A DNA stretch of 64,000 nt from an uncultured Muribaculaceae bacterium (GCA_958439725.1 CAUBWJ010000001.1:146864-210863), one strand, 5' to 3'; positions 53,782-63,546 are shown, numbered from the stretch's first letter. The notes: generated by a model not told the origin, from the letters alone. Numbers and translations are program-made.

Positions 53782-54821
53782 AACTCGTACTGAAAATATT
53801 GCTGCCGATGCTGCTCGTGGCTGTAAATGCCGGAGCTGTGGAACCCGTGCGGGAGTTTCACCCCGAAATCACTTCTTTAAGGGATTCCGTCGCCTTGTTT
53901 ACACTCCCCGACAGCAGTTTCCTTTCGGCAGCCATCGAAATAAGAGCTTCAGTCACGAAACCGTCAGAAAAAGCCACTATCCTGAGCAACGGATTTGCCG
54001 CTGTAATGAGCGGAAGCGACGGCTCGGCAATCGAGGCGTGGCTGATTCCCACTGCCGACGATTACGACCCTATTTCGCGTAAACGCCAGGCTGCCTTCAT
54101 GCTTATACTGCGGCGTCCCGGTGTTTCGGACAGTGTGCTTGTGAGCAAGACAATTTCGGGATGCGTGGCTCCTGCCGACGGATTCAACACACTCGGAATG
54201 GAAATGGACAGCGGGCGTAATCTCACCGTATATGCCGGCGAGAAGAAGCCCGAGGACATAGCTACGGTGCAGGATGTAACGCTTCGTCCCGTGGCCACGG
54301 GAATGAAATCCCGCGGCACCACGGCTGTCGAGCTGATAGTTACGGAAACGGTTCCGAACCCGGCGGCAGCTCTTTCCACAGGCAAAACGCCCCCGGAAAT
54401 AGCCGGCATATTCAACTGGCGCCAGCCCGAAGGCCCCGAAGGTATCTGGCATTTTCTCGACCGCGACACCGACAACCGCTCCATAAGACTCGGAGGCGAA
54501 TATACGATAGCGATTGTTGCCGATGAAGAATCGGCGCCCGGCAATAATGCCCCCAAAAGCTATGCGATAATCTATTTCGACGGAGCCAAGGTGGAGAACG
54601 GCAGCTGGAAACCGGGCATGAAAAAAGGTCGCCTCACGGCAACCTCCTTCCAGAATCATTATAACCTCAGTTGGATTACCGCCGACATGCAATACCTTGA
54701 CACGGAGTGTAACGCACGTCTTAGCGACGATAAATCCATAATATCTTTCAATTTCCCGATTTATGGGTCGACCGTGAGGTTTTCACGTCAGCCCGCATCA
54801 GGAGCGCTTCCCACAAAATAG
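53778..54821 (+). CDS. Exported protein of unknown function
   Basis: 347 aa from the ATG at 53778, overlapping the miaA stop by 4 bases, so translationally coupled. A TTG two codons earlier is also possible. Signal peptide MKLVLKILLPMLLVAVNAGA. The mature part is mostly beta-strand, with WLIPTADDYDPISRKRQAAF and GIWHFLDRDTDNRSIRLGGEY as its most distinctive segments; the latter, with a YAIIYFDG strand, looks like a carbohydrate-binding-type sandwich fold (low certainty). I do not recognise a family. Its 3' end overlaps the convergent lipoprotein gene by 34 bases. Confidence 0.78.
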   Translation: MKLVLKILLPMLLVAVNAGAVEPVREFHPEITSLRDSVALFTLPDSSFLSAAIEIRASVTKPSEKATILSNGFAAVMSGSDGSAIEAWLIPTADDYDPISRKRQAAFMLILRRPGVSDSVLVSKTISGCVAPADGFNTLGMEMDSGRNLTVYAGEKKPEDIATVQDVTLRPVATGMKSRGTTAVELIVTETVPNPAAALSTGKTPPEIAGIFNWRQPEGPEGIWHFLDRDTDNRSIRLGGEYTIAIVADEESAPGNNAPKSYAIIYFDGAKVENGSWKPGMKKGRLTATSFQNHYNLSWITADMQYLDTECNARLSDDKSIISFNFPIYGSTVRFSRQPASGALPTK

Positions 54822-55234
54822 GAAATGGTCTCGGTTACGTTGTCGTAATTAATGGCCGAATCGGCAAACCACACGCGGTACCCTTCGGTGGTACGCTGCA
54901 CTTTCATCACATCAAGCGTCTGCTCCACAGATTCAATATAGCGGTAAAGAGGCGCGGGCAGACGGTCGAAAAGGAACTGCTGCGGAAGGGGAACCCCGTT
55001 GCCGTCAACGCCCGTCCACTGGCCATTGCTGTCGAACGTCAGAGTGGCGCTGTTGCGCAGTTTTACCACCGAACCTGTATCGGTTTCGGTATAGCTCTGC
55101 ACCTCACCGTTGAAATACATGTTAACGAAGTTGGCAACATCGCTCGGAAGCTCGTCCCAGGCATTGTTGCCGCACGCTCCCATCAGCGCCACAATCACCA
55201 GAAGTGCAAGGGATGTTAAAGTGTTCCGTTTCAT
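54788..55234 (-). CDS. PepSY-like lipoprotein
   Basis: 148 aa. A lipobox (IVALMGAC, Cys about residue 21) predicts a lipoprotein. The repeats of the PepSY_like/DUF2874 type fold are seen: LPSDVANFVNMYFNGEVQSY, then VKLRNSATLTFDSNGQWTGV, and LPAPLYRYIESVEQTLDVMK. In Bacteroidetes these are small periplasmic proteins thought to bind peptides or inhibit proteases (beta-lactamase-inhibitor-like fold). Convergent with, and 34 bases overlapping, the plus-strand exported protein gene; no terminator lies between them. Confidence 0.85.
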   Translation of the reverse strand: MKRNTLTSLALLVIVALMGACGNNAWDELPSDVANFVNMYFNGEVQSYTETDTGSVVKLRNSATLTFDSNGQWTGVDGNGVPLPQQFLFDRLPAPLYRYIESVEQTLDVMKVQRTTEGYRVWFADSAINYDNVTETISYFVGSAPDAG

Positions 55235-55285
55235 CGCAGTAATTTCTTAATTGATGTTACAATTCTATAACAAATCATTCCCCTC

Positions 55286-55316
55286 TTGGTTCATTATTCA
55301 CTAATTATTAAGTTTG
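55286..55316 (+). promoter_or_regulatory. Promoter of the TPR protein gene
   Basis: TTG (55286-55288), 20 bases, TAAGTTTG (55309-55316), 18 bases before the ATG at 55334. Confidence 0.65.
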
Positions 55317-55333
55317 TAATCAAATACCATAAG

Positions 55334-56179
55334 ATGTTATTACGACTATCAGTCATTATCAGCGCCATCTTCTGCCTCGGTATGTCATCTCCGCTACGGG
55401 CACAGAATCCGGCTACTGACGACCATGCATACCTCAATCTGGTAGACAGCGCACAGACCGCAACCGCCGCCGGCCGATATGACGATGCCGCACTGATGCT
55501 GCACCGGGCTCTTTCAGCGCGCCCGGCCTCTCCGGCAAACGTGTTGCTGCTTTCCAATCTGGGTATGGTCCAGCATTATGCCGGCCGCGACTCGCTGGCG
55601 TATACCACCCTCACCAGCGCCCTCTCCCAAGCCCCCGGCTCGGCGACCATACTCATGAACCGCGGCAAGGTTCTCACAGCTCTCGGACGCTTTGATTCGG
55701 CCATAGCCGACTTCAGCGCGGCGCTGCGCCGCGACACCTCGCGTATGGAACCCCGCTTTTACCGCGCCATGCTCCTGATCCATACCGGCGAGGTGCTCAG
55801 CGCCGACGCCGATGCCGACACCCTTATGTGGCGCTCCCCGCGCTCCCGTATGGCCCTTGAGGCTAAATCTGCATGCCTGCGGGCCATGAGCCGCTTCGAC
55901 GAAGCCATCCCTCTGCTCAACGACCTCATAAACCACTATCCCGACGCTGCCGCCTACGGAGCCAGAGCCGCATGCCGCGTGATGACCGACGACCTTAACG
56001 GTGCAGCTTCCGACATTGCCGAAGCTCTTTCACGCGACTCCTCGAACCCCGACTTCCTCCTGACACGCGCCCTTCTCAACAAGAAACGCTACCGCCGCGA
56101 GGATTCCCTGAAAGACGCTGAAGAAGCCATCCGCAACGGCGCCAATCCCGAAAGAGTCAAAGCGGTTCTCGCTCTTTGA
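55334..56179 (+). CDS. Exported tetratricopeptide repeat protein
   Basis: 281 aa from the ATG at 55334, which starts a signal peptide (MLLRLSVIISAIFCLGMSSP, cleavage after LRAQ). An upstream in-frame start would place its ATG on the promoter. TPR repeats cover about 35-280: for example ATAAGRYDDAALMLHRALSA, ALGRFDSAIADFSAALRRDT and AMSRFDEAIPLLNDLINHYP. It probably scaffolds protein complexes in the periplasm. Partners are unknown. EEP-family lipoprotein gene follows 75 bases on. Confidence 0.9.
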   Translation: MLLRLSVIISAIFCLGMSSPLRAQNPATDDHAYLNLVDSAQTATAAGRYDDAALMLHRALSARPASPANVLLLSNLGMVQHYAGRDSLAYTTLTSALSQAPGSATILMNRGKVLTALGRFDSAIADFSAALRRDTSRMEPRFYRAMLLIHTGEVLSADADADTLMWRSPRSRMALEAKSACLRAMSRFDEAIPLLNDLINHYPDAAAYGARAACRVMTDDLNGAASDIAEALSRDSSNPDFLLTRALLNKKRYRREDSLKDAEEAIRNGANPERVKAVLAL

Positions 56180-56254
56180 AAGGATTAATCCATATCCCGC
56201 ATCAGGCTCGGAAACAGAGACATCAAACATATTTTACCATAACCAAAACCGAAA

Positions 56255-57202
56255 ATGAAAACCGTTTTCGACCTATTCATCACCATCGCGGCCGCAGCAT
56301 CACTGGCATCATGCGGCAACACTCATGAATCATCCGACAGCTCCAAGCGGCTTACAGTTCTCGAATGGAATATCTGGCACGCAGGCCATCTGAAAACCTA
56401 CGGTCCGGAGGCATGTGAGTCTACCATAGGAATTCTGCGCAAAAGCGGAGCCGACGTGATTCTCATGGTCGAGACTTACGGCTCGTCAGCACAGGTGGCC
56501 GATTCCCTGGGATTCTACCACAGACTGATTTCCGACAATCTGAGCATCTACAGCCGCTACCCCATTGTAAAAACCTACACTTTCCCCGACAGCATCTCCA
56601 CCTTCAATTTCGGAGGCGTGGAAATTGATATGGACGGTACGCCGGTAAGGCTTTTCGACACATGGATACATTACCTTCCCGACGCGCGTCTCGCTCCCGT
56701 GGACCTCAGCGAAGAAGAGATTATAGCATGGGAGAATTCCGGCACACGCGACGAGGAGACACGTGCCATACTGACGGTTCTCCGTCCGATGATCGCACAG
56801 TCCGACAGCATACCCCTGATTATGGGCGGCGACTTCAACAGCCATTCACATCTTGACTGGACTGACTCGACCAAAAACATGTACAAGCATGGAGGTGCGG
56901 TTGTGAACTGGCCCGTATCACGCATGATGCACGAGGCCGGTTTCTCCGACAGCTTCAGGGAAGTCAACCCGGATCCAGCCAAAAACATAGGCACAACCTG
57001 GCTCACCGAGGCCGACTCTCTTGAAACGCCCGACCGCTCAGACCGAATAGACTTCATATATTACACCGGCAAAACAATAAAAGCAGTGGAATCCCAGTGC
57101 TACGACGGCAAACTGTGGCAACCCTTCTCGTTCCGAGGCGCCACGTTCCCCTATCCCTCCGACCATGGTTTTGTGCTGACAACCTTTGAAATCAAACCCT
57201 GA
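56255..57202 (+). CDS. Endonuclease/exonuclease/phosphatase-fold lipoprotein
   Basis: 315 aa. Lipobox AASLASC (Cys about residue 22). The EEP fold motifs are all present: LEWNIWHAG with the Asn, VETYGSS with the metal Glu, MGGDFNSHSHLDW with the Asp/Asn pair, and PYPSDHGFV with the catalytic Asp-His. An active metal-dependent phosphodiesterase or phosphatase is therefore expected, exposed at the periplasm or cell surface. Substrate could be nucleic acid, a phospholipid head group or a sugar phosphate; sequence does not decide. Confidence 0.9.
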   Translation: MKTVFDLFITIAAAASLASCGNTHESSDSSKRLTVLEWNIWHAGHLKTYGPEACESTIGILRKSGADVILMVETYGSSAQVADSLGFYHRLISDNLSIYSRYPIVKTYTFPDSISTFNFGGVEIDMDGTPVRLFDTWIHYLPDARLAPVDLSEEEIIAWENSGTRDEETRAILTVLRPMIAQSDSIPLIMGGDFNSHSHLDWTDSTKNMYKHGGAVVNWPVSRMMHEAGFSDSFREVNPDPAKNIGTTWLTEADSLETPDRSDRIDFIYYTGKTIKAVESQCYDGKLWQPFSFRGATFPYPSDHGFVLTTFEIKP

Positions 57203-57292
57203 ATACTCCCCGGCATCAAGTTTAATGACTGATTAAAAACTCTCTATAGCATTTTTTTGTTAATAAATATGAGAATATTCATAGAATTTTAT

Positions 57293-57300
57293 TAAATTTG
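57293..57300 (+). promoter_or_regulatory. -7 promoter element of the small winged-helix gene
   Basis: TAAATTTG, about 75 bases before the ATG at 57375, in a very AT-rich leader. Confidence 0.5.
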
Positions 57301-57374
57301 TTGCGTAAAATGCTTTTTGATATATTCAAATACATAATCTAACAAATTGTCTAACAATAAATAGTACTGACAAA

Positions 57375-57584
57375 ATGAATACTGACACTATTGGAAGCTG
57401 GGCCGGACTCGTCTGGGCCGCCCTTAATGAAGCCGATGTTTTAGGCTCCAAGCAGATTAAAAAAATGACAAAACTGAAAGACAAAGAACTTTATGCAGCT
57501 CTCGGCTGGCTTGCCCGCGAAAACAAAGTCTCTTTTGAGGAAAGCGGCGACGACAAAGAAGTTCTTGTTGCATTAGTTAAGTAA
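57375..57584 (+). CDS. Small winged-helix protein (DUF2582 type)
   Basis: 69 aa. The sequence IGSWAGLVWAALNE, then SKQIKKMTKLKDKELYAALG and WLARENKV is the winged helix-turn-helix of the DUF2582 family, common in Bacteroidetes and of unknown function. No other domain is present. Probably a DNA- or protein-binding adaptor. Own promoter and a strong terminator; highly conserved short size suggests abundance, but that is inference. Confidence 0.9.
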   Translation: MNTDTIGSWAGLVWAALNEADVLGSKQIKKMTKLKDKELYAALGWLARENKVSFEESGDDKEVLVALVK

Positions 57585-57651
57585 TAGCTCAATTTTTGGG
57601 GCGTACCGACATTTCTGATGCCGACGCCCGCCTTCAAAAAATTACTTAATC

Positions 57652-57685
57652 AAGCCCGGCACACTTTGCGCCGGGCTTGGTTTTT
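57652..57685 (+). terminator. Intrinsic terminator of the winged-helix gene
   Basis: AAGCCCGGC (57652-57660) pairs with GCCGGGCTT (57670-57678) around 9 bases, followed by GGTTTTT. Confidence 0.92.
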
Positions 57686-57709
57686 CAATAAAGAATTCCA
57701 TAAAAAACA

Positions 57710-58663
57710 ATGAAAATGGAGGGAACGGTAATTCGCAATACAGGTAGCGCCTATCTGGTGGAGCCCGACGGAGGAGGTTCGCCGGTTGAGTGCAAAATCA
57801 AAGGAAAATTCAGGCTGAAAGGCATCCGCACCACCAATCCGGTAGCCGTAGGCGACAGAGTTGTGTTCAACATGCAGAACGACGACTCAGCCTATATCAC
57901 CGAAATAATGCCGAGGCGCAACTATATCATACGCCGTGCGTCGAACCTCTCGAAAGAAGCCCACATTATCGCTGCCAATCTCGACCAGGTGTTTCTGATC
58001 GCCACCCTCGCCCATCCCCTCACCTCCACCACCTTCATTGACCGTTTCCTTTCCACAGCCGAAGCCTACCGGATTCCCGCCACTCTCGTAATCAACAAAA
58101 TCGATCTGCTCCAAGGCGATCCGGAGGCGCAGGAACTCCTTGAGGGCGTCTGCTATCTCTACCGTTCGATAGGTTATCCCGTCGTCCCCGTATCGGCTGA
58201 GACAGGAGAAGGAATCGATATACTGCGGGAACGCCTTGCCGGAAAAATAACGCTTCTTTCCGGCAACTCCGGTGTAGGAAAATCAACGCTCATCAATGCC
58301 CTCATTCCGGGCCTCGACCTCCGCACCGCAGCCATCTCGGCCATGCACGACACCGGCATGCACACCACCACCTTCTCCGAGATGTATCACCTCCCCGGTC
58401 AGGAAGGCGGTTACATCATCGACACCCCGGGAGTGAAAGGCTTCGGCACCATTGACTACGACCCTCATGAAGTGGGACACTTCTTCCCCGAAATATTCCG
58501 CGAATCGGCCTCTTGCCGCTACGGTGACTGCACACACACCCACGAACCCGGCTGCGCCGTGCGCCGCGCCGTCGACGACCACCGCATCTCCGCCTCCCGC
58601 TACGCCTCCTACCTCTCCATCCTCGAAGACTCCTCCCCCGAAAAATACCGTAAACCCTTCTGA
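57710..58663 (+). CDS. rsgA: Ribosome small subunit GTPase RsgA
   Basis: 317 aa (Met at 57710; Met at 57716 also possible). An OB domain (about 1-75) precedes the circularly permuted GTPase, with the G4 motif NKIDLL before the G1 P-loop GNSGVGKST and then [10 protein letters not shown]-terminal zinc motif is [14 protein letters not shown] (Cys-x5-Cys-x-His-x5-Cys type). RsgA matures the 30S subunit. Complete. Confidence 0.96.
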   Translation: MKMEGTVIRNTGSAYLVEPDGGGSPVECKIKGKFRLKGIRTTNPVAVGDRVVFNMQNDDSAYITEIMPRRNYIIRRASNLSKEAHIIAANLDQVFLIATLAHPLTSTTFIDRFLSTAEAYRIPATLVINKIDLLQGDPEAQELLEGVCYLYRSIGYPVVPVSAETGEGIDILRERLAGKITLLSGNSGVGKSTLINALIPGLDLRTAAISAMHDTGMHTTTFSEMYHLPGQEGGYIIDTPGVKGFGTIDYDPHEVGHFFPEIFRESASCRYGDCTHTHEPGCAVRRAVDDHRISASRYASYLSILEDSSPEKYRKPF

Positions 58664-58746
58664 CCATCCTATTTCACAAAACAAGAATCAAAAGTCAAAA
58701 TATCTTAAACACACCAACCAACTATTGAATATTTTACTTTTTTTCA

Positions 58747-58754
58747 TATATTTG
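58747..58754 (+). promoter_or_regulatory. -7 promoter element of the small secreted protein gene
   Basis: TATATTTG, 29 bases before the ATG at 58783. Confidence 0.5.
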
Positions 58755-58782
58755 AGGAAATTAACTCTAATACCTGAAATTT

Positions 58783-59226
58783 ATGAAAAAGCGTGTTGTA
58801 ATCCTTAGTGTATTTATCTCATTCGCACTATCAGTATTTTCTCAGGGTTCGCAGAATCCAGCTTGTGTTGGATACATCTATGTGGATGTTGACCTGAATT
58901 GCGACAAAACCGAGCGAGGGTATGCATCATATCCCGTACCTACTCCAAATGGAGAGGAGTATTCTCCATTTCCTGGCAATGGATGGTCAACATACATACC
59001 ATGTATGGGACCCGGCGCACCATACATTACTCAATTCACTGAGGACCAACCAATGCTGCATGTCCGACTCCGAGACCTCGAGATTATGCGTGATACCGGA
59101 GATTGCTTTGCATATATTGATGCGCCTATAGCCGCATCAATACCCAGTTTTGGAGGATCAGCAACCGAACAAGTTCAGTGCTATTATTCCATTGTTTTAG
59201 TAGTACAGACCGCATGCAATCACTAA
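58783..59226 (+). CDS. Small Cys-containing secreted protein of unknown function
   Basis: 147 aa. Signal peptide MKKRVVILSVFISFALSVFS. The mature part has six Cys (for example ACVGYIYVDVDLNCDKTE, and later IPCMGPG, GDCFAYI, VQCYYSI, TACNH), which may form disulfides. Much Pro/Gly and several YP/PF pairs suggest an extracellular beta protein. No family is recognised. Its last 13 bases overlap the start of the large plug-domain protein, so the two are coupled and may be partners. Codons are more AT-rich than the core genes. Confidence 0.75.
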   Translation: MKKRVVILSVFISFALSVFSQGSQNPACVGYIYVDVDLNCDKTERGYASYPVPTPNGEEYSPFPGNGWSTYIPCMGPGAPYITQFTEDQPMLHVRLRDLEIMRDTGDCFAYIDAPIAASIPSFGGSATEQVQCYYSIVLVVQTACNH

Positions 59227-61451
59227 TAGCCGTCGTAGCATTATTTCTGTTGTGTGCACCATCTTTGGTCGCCCAGACTCAGGATGACTTCCGTACTGAG
59301 CAGGTTTTTCTGGCGCCCGACAGGACTTCTTATGGTCAAACCGACACGATAAGAGTGGACGGAGTGGTTACCTGTATGGCCCGTGATAATATCAGACCGT
59401 ATAGCCGATATGTATTTCTTGAACTTATCAGTTCCGAAGACTCGGTGATTGTACGTAACAAGATCCGGCTCAACGATAATGGATCTTTTTATTCCGTCTT
59501 TCCGGTTGATCAGCTCTATCGGAAAGGCACATATTACCTGCGCGGATACACCCGCTTCATGGAAAACTTCTCCCACGACTGTTTTGCCGTCTCTCCGATT
59601 CTGATAGGAAAGGAATTGCCTCATAATGATTCAATCATTGATGACCGGGTTTCAATAAAGTTCATCATCCCCGGGAATCATATCATGGCTGAAAGACCCC
59701 AGCATGTCTCGGCCGTGCTCACAAATTATCTGGGGTTCCCCATACCCGACAAATCATTGACAATCTGCGATAACGAAGGGAAAACAACAGCACGGGCCAC
59801 GACCTCAGCGGCCGGTTACGCCCACTTTGTTTTTGTGCCTGAAAAGAATAAATCGTATAAAATCAGATTCTCCGGCTCCGGCGTCGAGAAGGAGATCGAA
59901 CTGCCTTCATCTTCTGTAGAAAAGCCTATAATCAACGCTGTATCAAAGAGGAATCAGGTTATTTTTGATATTGCGGGTGAATATCCGGAGCACTCCAGAC
60001 TCTATATTTTTGAGAAGAACAACGGCCTGATAAAGACCGTCCTGTCAGAGCGCTCGGGGATGCTTGCTCTACCCAATACACCCCTCGGCCCGGTAACCCT
60101 TTTTCTGACAGACCCGAATAATGAGATTCTGTCTGAATTATCCGTTTTACCCGGAATAAAACGGACCGGAAGTCTGGAAATGGCAGACACCGTAAAAATA
60201 GGCTCTGACATATCTTATGTTATAAAGGATTTTAACCCGGACAGCTGCGTGACGATATCACGCATCATTCCCGATAATGACGTATGGGCCGCTTCTGCGC
60301 GCCGCACTCTGTTGTTCAGCGATTTGTCCTCCGATATTCCTTTTCCTGACAATAACTCGCAGGCGGAAGTGCCCCGACAGGATATAGACGCATGGCTAAA
60401 ATCAGCAACATTCAAAAGATTCGACATCAAGAAAATAGCCGACATGGACACCCTGTTTTCATATCGGATTCTTCCGGAGTTTTCAATGGCTCTCAAGGGT
60501 ACCATATATGATGATGCCAATTCAAAACACCCCATGAACAAGGGGACTGTTGTGGCCTATAACAACTACGACCGGCTTCCATTTGATACAGAAGTCGATT
60601 CTAAAGGGCGTTTCTCGGTCAATGTCTCCGATTTTCCCGTAGGAACAGAATTTTTCCTTCAGGGAATCAATAACAAGGGTGTGATTAAATCGACCATAAT
60701 TACAGTTGACCCGGACACATTTCCTACAGCTGATGGGGTCTCGTACATCAATCCGTTTGCCAGAAACCGCTATTCCACCGGTGAAACCACAATCTCCGGC
60801 GAGGGAAATTCCAAGTTGCGAGAATTGCCCGATGTAGTAATAAAAGCAAGGACCCAACGCGAGGAAACTCCTAACGACAAGGTTTTTTATGGCGTGAGGT
60901 TCAAGTCAAGAGAGCAGATTGAAGAGCGGCAATACAACACTCTAAAGGATATAATCCGTGACATGTCGTTTGTCGAAATAAGAGCGGCAGCCCTTATTGA
61001 CCAAGAATTACTTGATATCTATGAAGCCATGAAAAGAAGAAAAGCTTTTACTAAGATATATGTTCCATGGAGTACACGGGGAACATTAGCAGGAGTCGTA
61101 TATCTTTTAATAGATGGTACAAAAATTGATTATGATGAGTATGGTATGTGGATGGATATTTCCGCTGTTAACATTGAGTCAGTTGAACAGTTGTCAGTAG
61201 CCGAGGCTAAAGTTCTGGTTCCGTTTGCCCCGGATGGAGCAATCAACGTAATAACACGACGGCCCGGCCCAGCCAAACCGAAACCATCCAAAGGCACACG
61301 CGTGTGGCCCATGGGACTTACCATAACTCCAGACCCATCAGACAATAAGCTCTTTGCCTCCAAAGAATCTGGGCATTATAAACTTTTGGTAGACCTGATT
61401 TCGCCTGACGGAAGGATAGAATCCTACTGCAAACCCATTACCGTAGAATAA
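59214..61451 (+). CDS. Large secreted protein with TonB-receptor plug-like domain, no barrel
   Basis: 745 aa from the ATG at 59214, starting a signal peptide (MQSLIAVVALFLLCAPSLVA). An N-terminal MG2-like segment follows (about 28-120: VFLAPDRTSYGQTDTIRVDG, then KGTYYLRGYTRFME), then several beta-sandwich stretches, and a late plug-like domain (about 535-690: GKLRELPDVV-type spacing, YLLIDGTKIDYDEYG, FAPDGAINVITRR). The beta-barrel of a TonB receptor is absent. Similar barrel-less proteins are annotated TonB-dependent receptor plug domain proteins in Bacteroidetes; they may pair with outer-membrane complexes. Coupled to the small Cys-rich gene. Confidence 0.82.
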   Translation: MQSLIAVVALFLLCAPSLVAQTQDDFRTEQVFLAPDRTSYGQTDTIRVDGVVTCMARDNIRPYSRYVFLELISSEDSVIVRNKIRLNDNGSFYSVFPVDQLYRKGTYYLRGYTRFMENFSHDCFAVSPILIGKELPHNDSIIDDRVSIKFIIPGNHIMAERPQHVSAVLTNYLGFPIPDKSLTICDNEGKTTARATTSAAGYAHFVFVPEKNKSYKIRFSGSGVEKEIELPSSSVEKPIINAVSKRNQVIFDIAGEYPEHSRLYIFEKNNGLIKTVLSERSGMLALPNTPLGPVTLFLTDPNNEILSELSVLPGIKRTGSLEMADTVKIGSDISYVIKDFNPDSCVTISRIIPDNDVWAASARRTLLFSDLSSDIPFPDNNSQAEVPRQDIDAWLKSATFKRFDIKKIADMDTLFSYRILPEFSMALKGTIYDDANSKHPMNKGTVVAYNNYDRLPFDTEVDSKGRFSVNVSDFPVGTEFFLQGINNKGVIKSTIITVDPDTFPTADGVSYINPFARNRYSTGETTISGEGNSKLRELPDVVIKARTQREETPNDKVFYGVRFKSREQIEERQYNTLKDIIRDMSFVEIRAAALIDQELLDIYEAMKRRKAFTKIYVPWSTRGTLAGVVYLLIDGTKIDYDEYGMWMDISAVNIESVEQLSVAEAKVLVPFAPDGAINVITRRPGPAKPKPSKGTRVWPMGLTITPDPSDNKLFASKESGHYKLLVDLISPDGRIESYCKPITVE

Positions 61452-61490
61452 CATTCCATGATAAATCCCGGAGGAACGGAATGTTTTTTT
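61450..61490 (+). terminator. Intrinsic terminator after the plug-domain gene
   Basis: AACATTCC (61450-61457) pairs with GGAATGTT (61478-61485), running into a seven-T tract. Confidence 0.85.
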
Positions 61491-61520
61491 GCGGATATTA
61501 AGTTATTTTCACTAACTTTG
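61488..61520 (+). promoter_or_regulatory. Promoter of the SulP transporter gene
   Basis: TTTG (61488-61491), 21 bases, TAACTTTG (61513-61520), about 85 bases before the ATG at 61607. Confidence 0.65.
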
Positions 61521-61606
61521 CGGCTTCAATTGCGGAGGGTGCGCGGCTGCCGCGGCTCCGTCAGTGAGATAAGCATCATAACAACGCTTGAATAATATAG
61601 GGAAAA

Positions 61607-63322
61607 ATGACTTTTACAGGACCGGTGGATTTTAAGCCGAAGATGATTTCGGCTCTCCGCCATTATTCATTGAGCAAATTCAAAGCCGACCTCACGGCCG
61701 GCATAGTAGTGGGCATAGTGGCGCTTCCGCTTGCCATTGCATTCGGTATTGCCAGCGGCGTAAGTCCGTCCATAGGCCTCATCACCGCCATTATCGGCGG
61801 TTTTCTGGTGTCGGCAATGGGAGGCTGCTCGGTACAGATCGGCGGCCCCACGGGCGCGTTCATTGTGATTGTCTACGGCATCATAGCCCAGTTCGGACTC
61901 GAAGGACTCGCCATAGCCACATTCATGGCCGGCCTGATACTGATATTCATGGGAGTGTTCAGGATGGGAACGGTAATCAAATTTATTCCCTATCCTATCG
62001 TGGTCGGGTTCACTGCAGGTATCGCCCTCACCATTTTCTCCACCCAGATAAATGACTTTCTGGGTCTCGGCCTGAAAGACCTTCCGGCCGCATTCATTCC
62101 CAAATGGGGTGCATACTTCCGCAACTTCTCAGCCATCGACTGGCAGACAACTGCCGTCGGCGTGATTTCTCTCCTTATTATAATATTGATGCCGAAAATT
62201 TCCAAGCGCATTCCCGGAGCGCTCGTCTCCATAATTGTGATGACGTTCGCGGCATGGCTGCTGAGCAGTCTGATGCCCGGATTCCACGTTGACACAATCG
62301 GCGACCGCTTCGGTTCCATGTCGACCGACATTCCGCAGCCCCACGGTTTCGAACTCAACATGGACACAATCAACCGACTGCTTCAGCCGGCTTTCACCAT
62401 TGCCATACTCGGAGCTATCGAATCGCTGCTCTCGGCTACGGTTGCCGACGGTATCACTGGTTCACGCACCAATACCAACACCGAACTCATAGGCCAGGGC
62501 ATAGCCAATGCCGTGGTGCCTTTCTTCGGCGGCATCCCCGTGACCGGCGCAATAGCCCGTACGATGACAAACATCACTAACGGCGGACGCACTCCGGTGG
62601 CCGGCGTGATTCATGCAGTGGTGCTTCTGCTCATATTCCTTTTTGCGATGCCGCTGATCAACCTTGTGCCTATGGCGTGTCTGGCTGCCGTTCTGATCAT
62701 GGTTAGCTACAACATGAGCGGATGGCGCACCGTGAGGGCTATATTCAAGAACCCCAAGAGTGACATCTCAGTACTTGCCGTCACATTCCTGCTCACAGTA
62801 GTATTCGACCTTACCATAGCAATAGAGATCGGACTGCTTCTGGCCGTGATACTGTTCCTGCGCCGTGTGATGGAAAACACCCAGATACGCGTATACTCCG
62901 AGCAGCTTGATGTGGCGGAGGGAACCGAAGCAACCACCCACGAAGTGCTCGACGTGGCCCAGGGAGTTGAAATCTACGAAATCGACGGCCCGTTCTTCTT
63001 CGGAGTGGCCACCAAATTCGACGAACTCATGCGCAACTCCATGGCCCGGAAACCGATTGTGCGCATTATCCGCATGCGCAAAGTGCCGTTTATCGACGCT
63101 ACCGGCGTACACAATCTCGAGACACTTATAAACTCGTCGCAGGCAGAAGGAATCCACGTTGTGCTTTCGGGCGTAAACGAAAACGTGCACCGTGTCCTCT
63201 CTTCGGCTCACGTAGAGAAACTGGTGGGCGAGGATCATATATGCGACCATATCAGCAAAGCTGTGGTTCTTGCCAACCGCATAGCACTCCAGAAGCAATC
63301 TTTCAGCAGATCTGCATATTGA
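61607..63322 (+). CDS. SulP family anion transporter with STAS domain
   Basis: 571 aa inner-membrane transporter. About 12-14 helices precede residue 440; the SulP signature VGIVALPLAIAFGIASGVSP and IGGPTGAFIVIVYG are near the start, and a GRTPVAGVIHAV-type loop follows. The C-terminal STAS domain (about 450-560) contains VEIYEIDGPFFFGVATKF and MRKVPFIDATGVHNL. Family members carry sulfate, bicarbonate or other anions by proton or sodium coupling. The substrate is not decided by sequence; a bicarbonate role is often proposed for such bacterial forms. Confidence 0.93.
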   Translation: MTFTGPVDFKPKMISALRHYSLSKFKADLTAGIVVGIVALPLAIAFGIASGVSPSIGLITAIIGGFLVSAMGGCSVQIGGPTGAFIVIVYGIIAQFGLEGLAIATFMAGLILIFMGVFRMGTVIKFIPYPIVVGFTAGIALTIFSTQINDFLGLGLKDLPAAFIPKWGAYFRNFSAIDWQTTAVGVISLLIIILMPKISKRIPGALVSIIVMTFAAWLLSSLMPGFHVDTIGDRFGSMSTDIPQPHGFELNMDTINRLLQPAFTIAILGAIESLLSATVADGITGSRTNTNTELIGQGIANAVVPFFGGIPVTGAIARTMTNITNGGRTPVAGVIHAVVLLLIFLFAMPLINLVPMACLAAVLIMVSYNMSGWRTVRAIFKNPKSDISVLAVTFLLTVVFDLTIAIEIGLLLAVILFLRRVMENTQIRVYSEQLDVAEGTEATTHEVLDVAQGVEIYEIDGPFFFGVATKFDELMRNSMARKPIVRIIRMRKVPFIDATGVHNLETLINSSQAEGIHVVLSGVNENVHRVLSSAHVEKLVGEDHICDHISKAVVLANRIALQKQSFSRSAY

Positions 63323-63465
63323 AGGCGCAGACGGTCCGGCACCGAATTCAGTCCGGGAAACTCAATTTTCCGCCCCTAATAGTTAAAAAACAGATATACT
63401 CAATTACAACTTTTAGATTTTTTTTGCTAAAGAACGGCCTACAATAAAAAAACCACAAAATTTTG

Positions 63466-63496
63466 TTTGGTGAATAAACTTTTTGTGTTACCTTTG
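63466..63496 (+). promoter_or_regulatory. Strong Bacteroidetes-type promoter of the tiny lipoprotein gene
   Basis: TTTG (63466-63469), exactly 19 bases, TACCTTTG (63489-63496); the best consensus pair in the window. Confidence 0.82.
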
Positions 63497-63546
63497 TGTC
63501 GTTTTTGAAGCTATAAAAATTGTTTTATTATTTAATCAAAAAGAAA

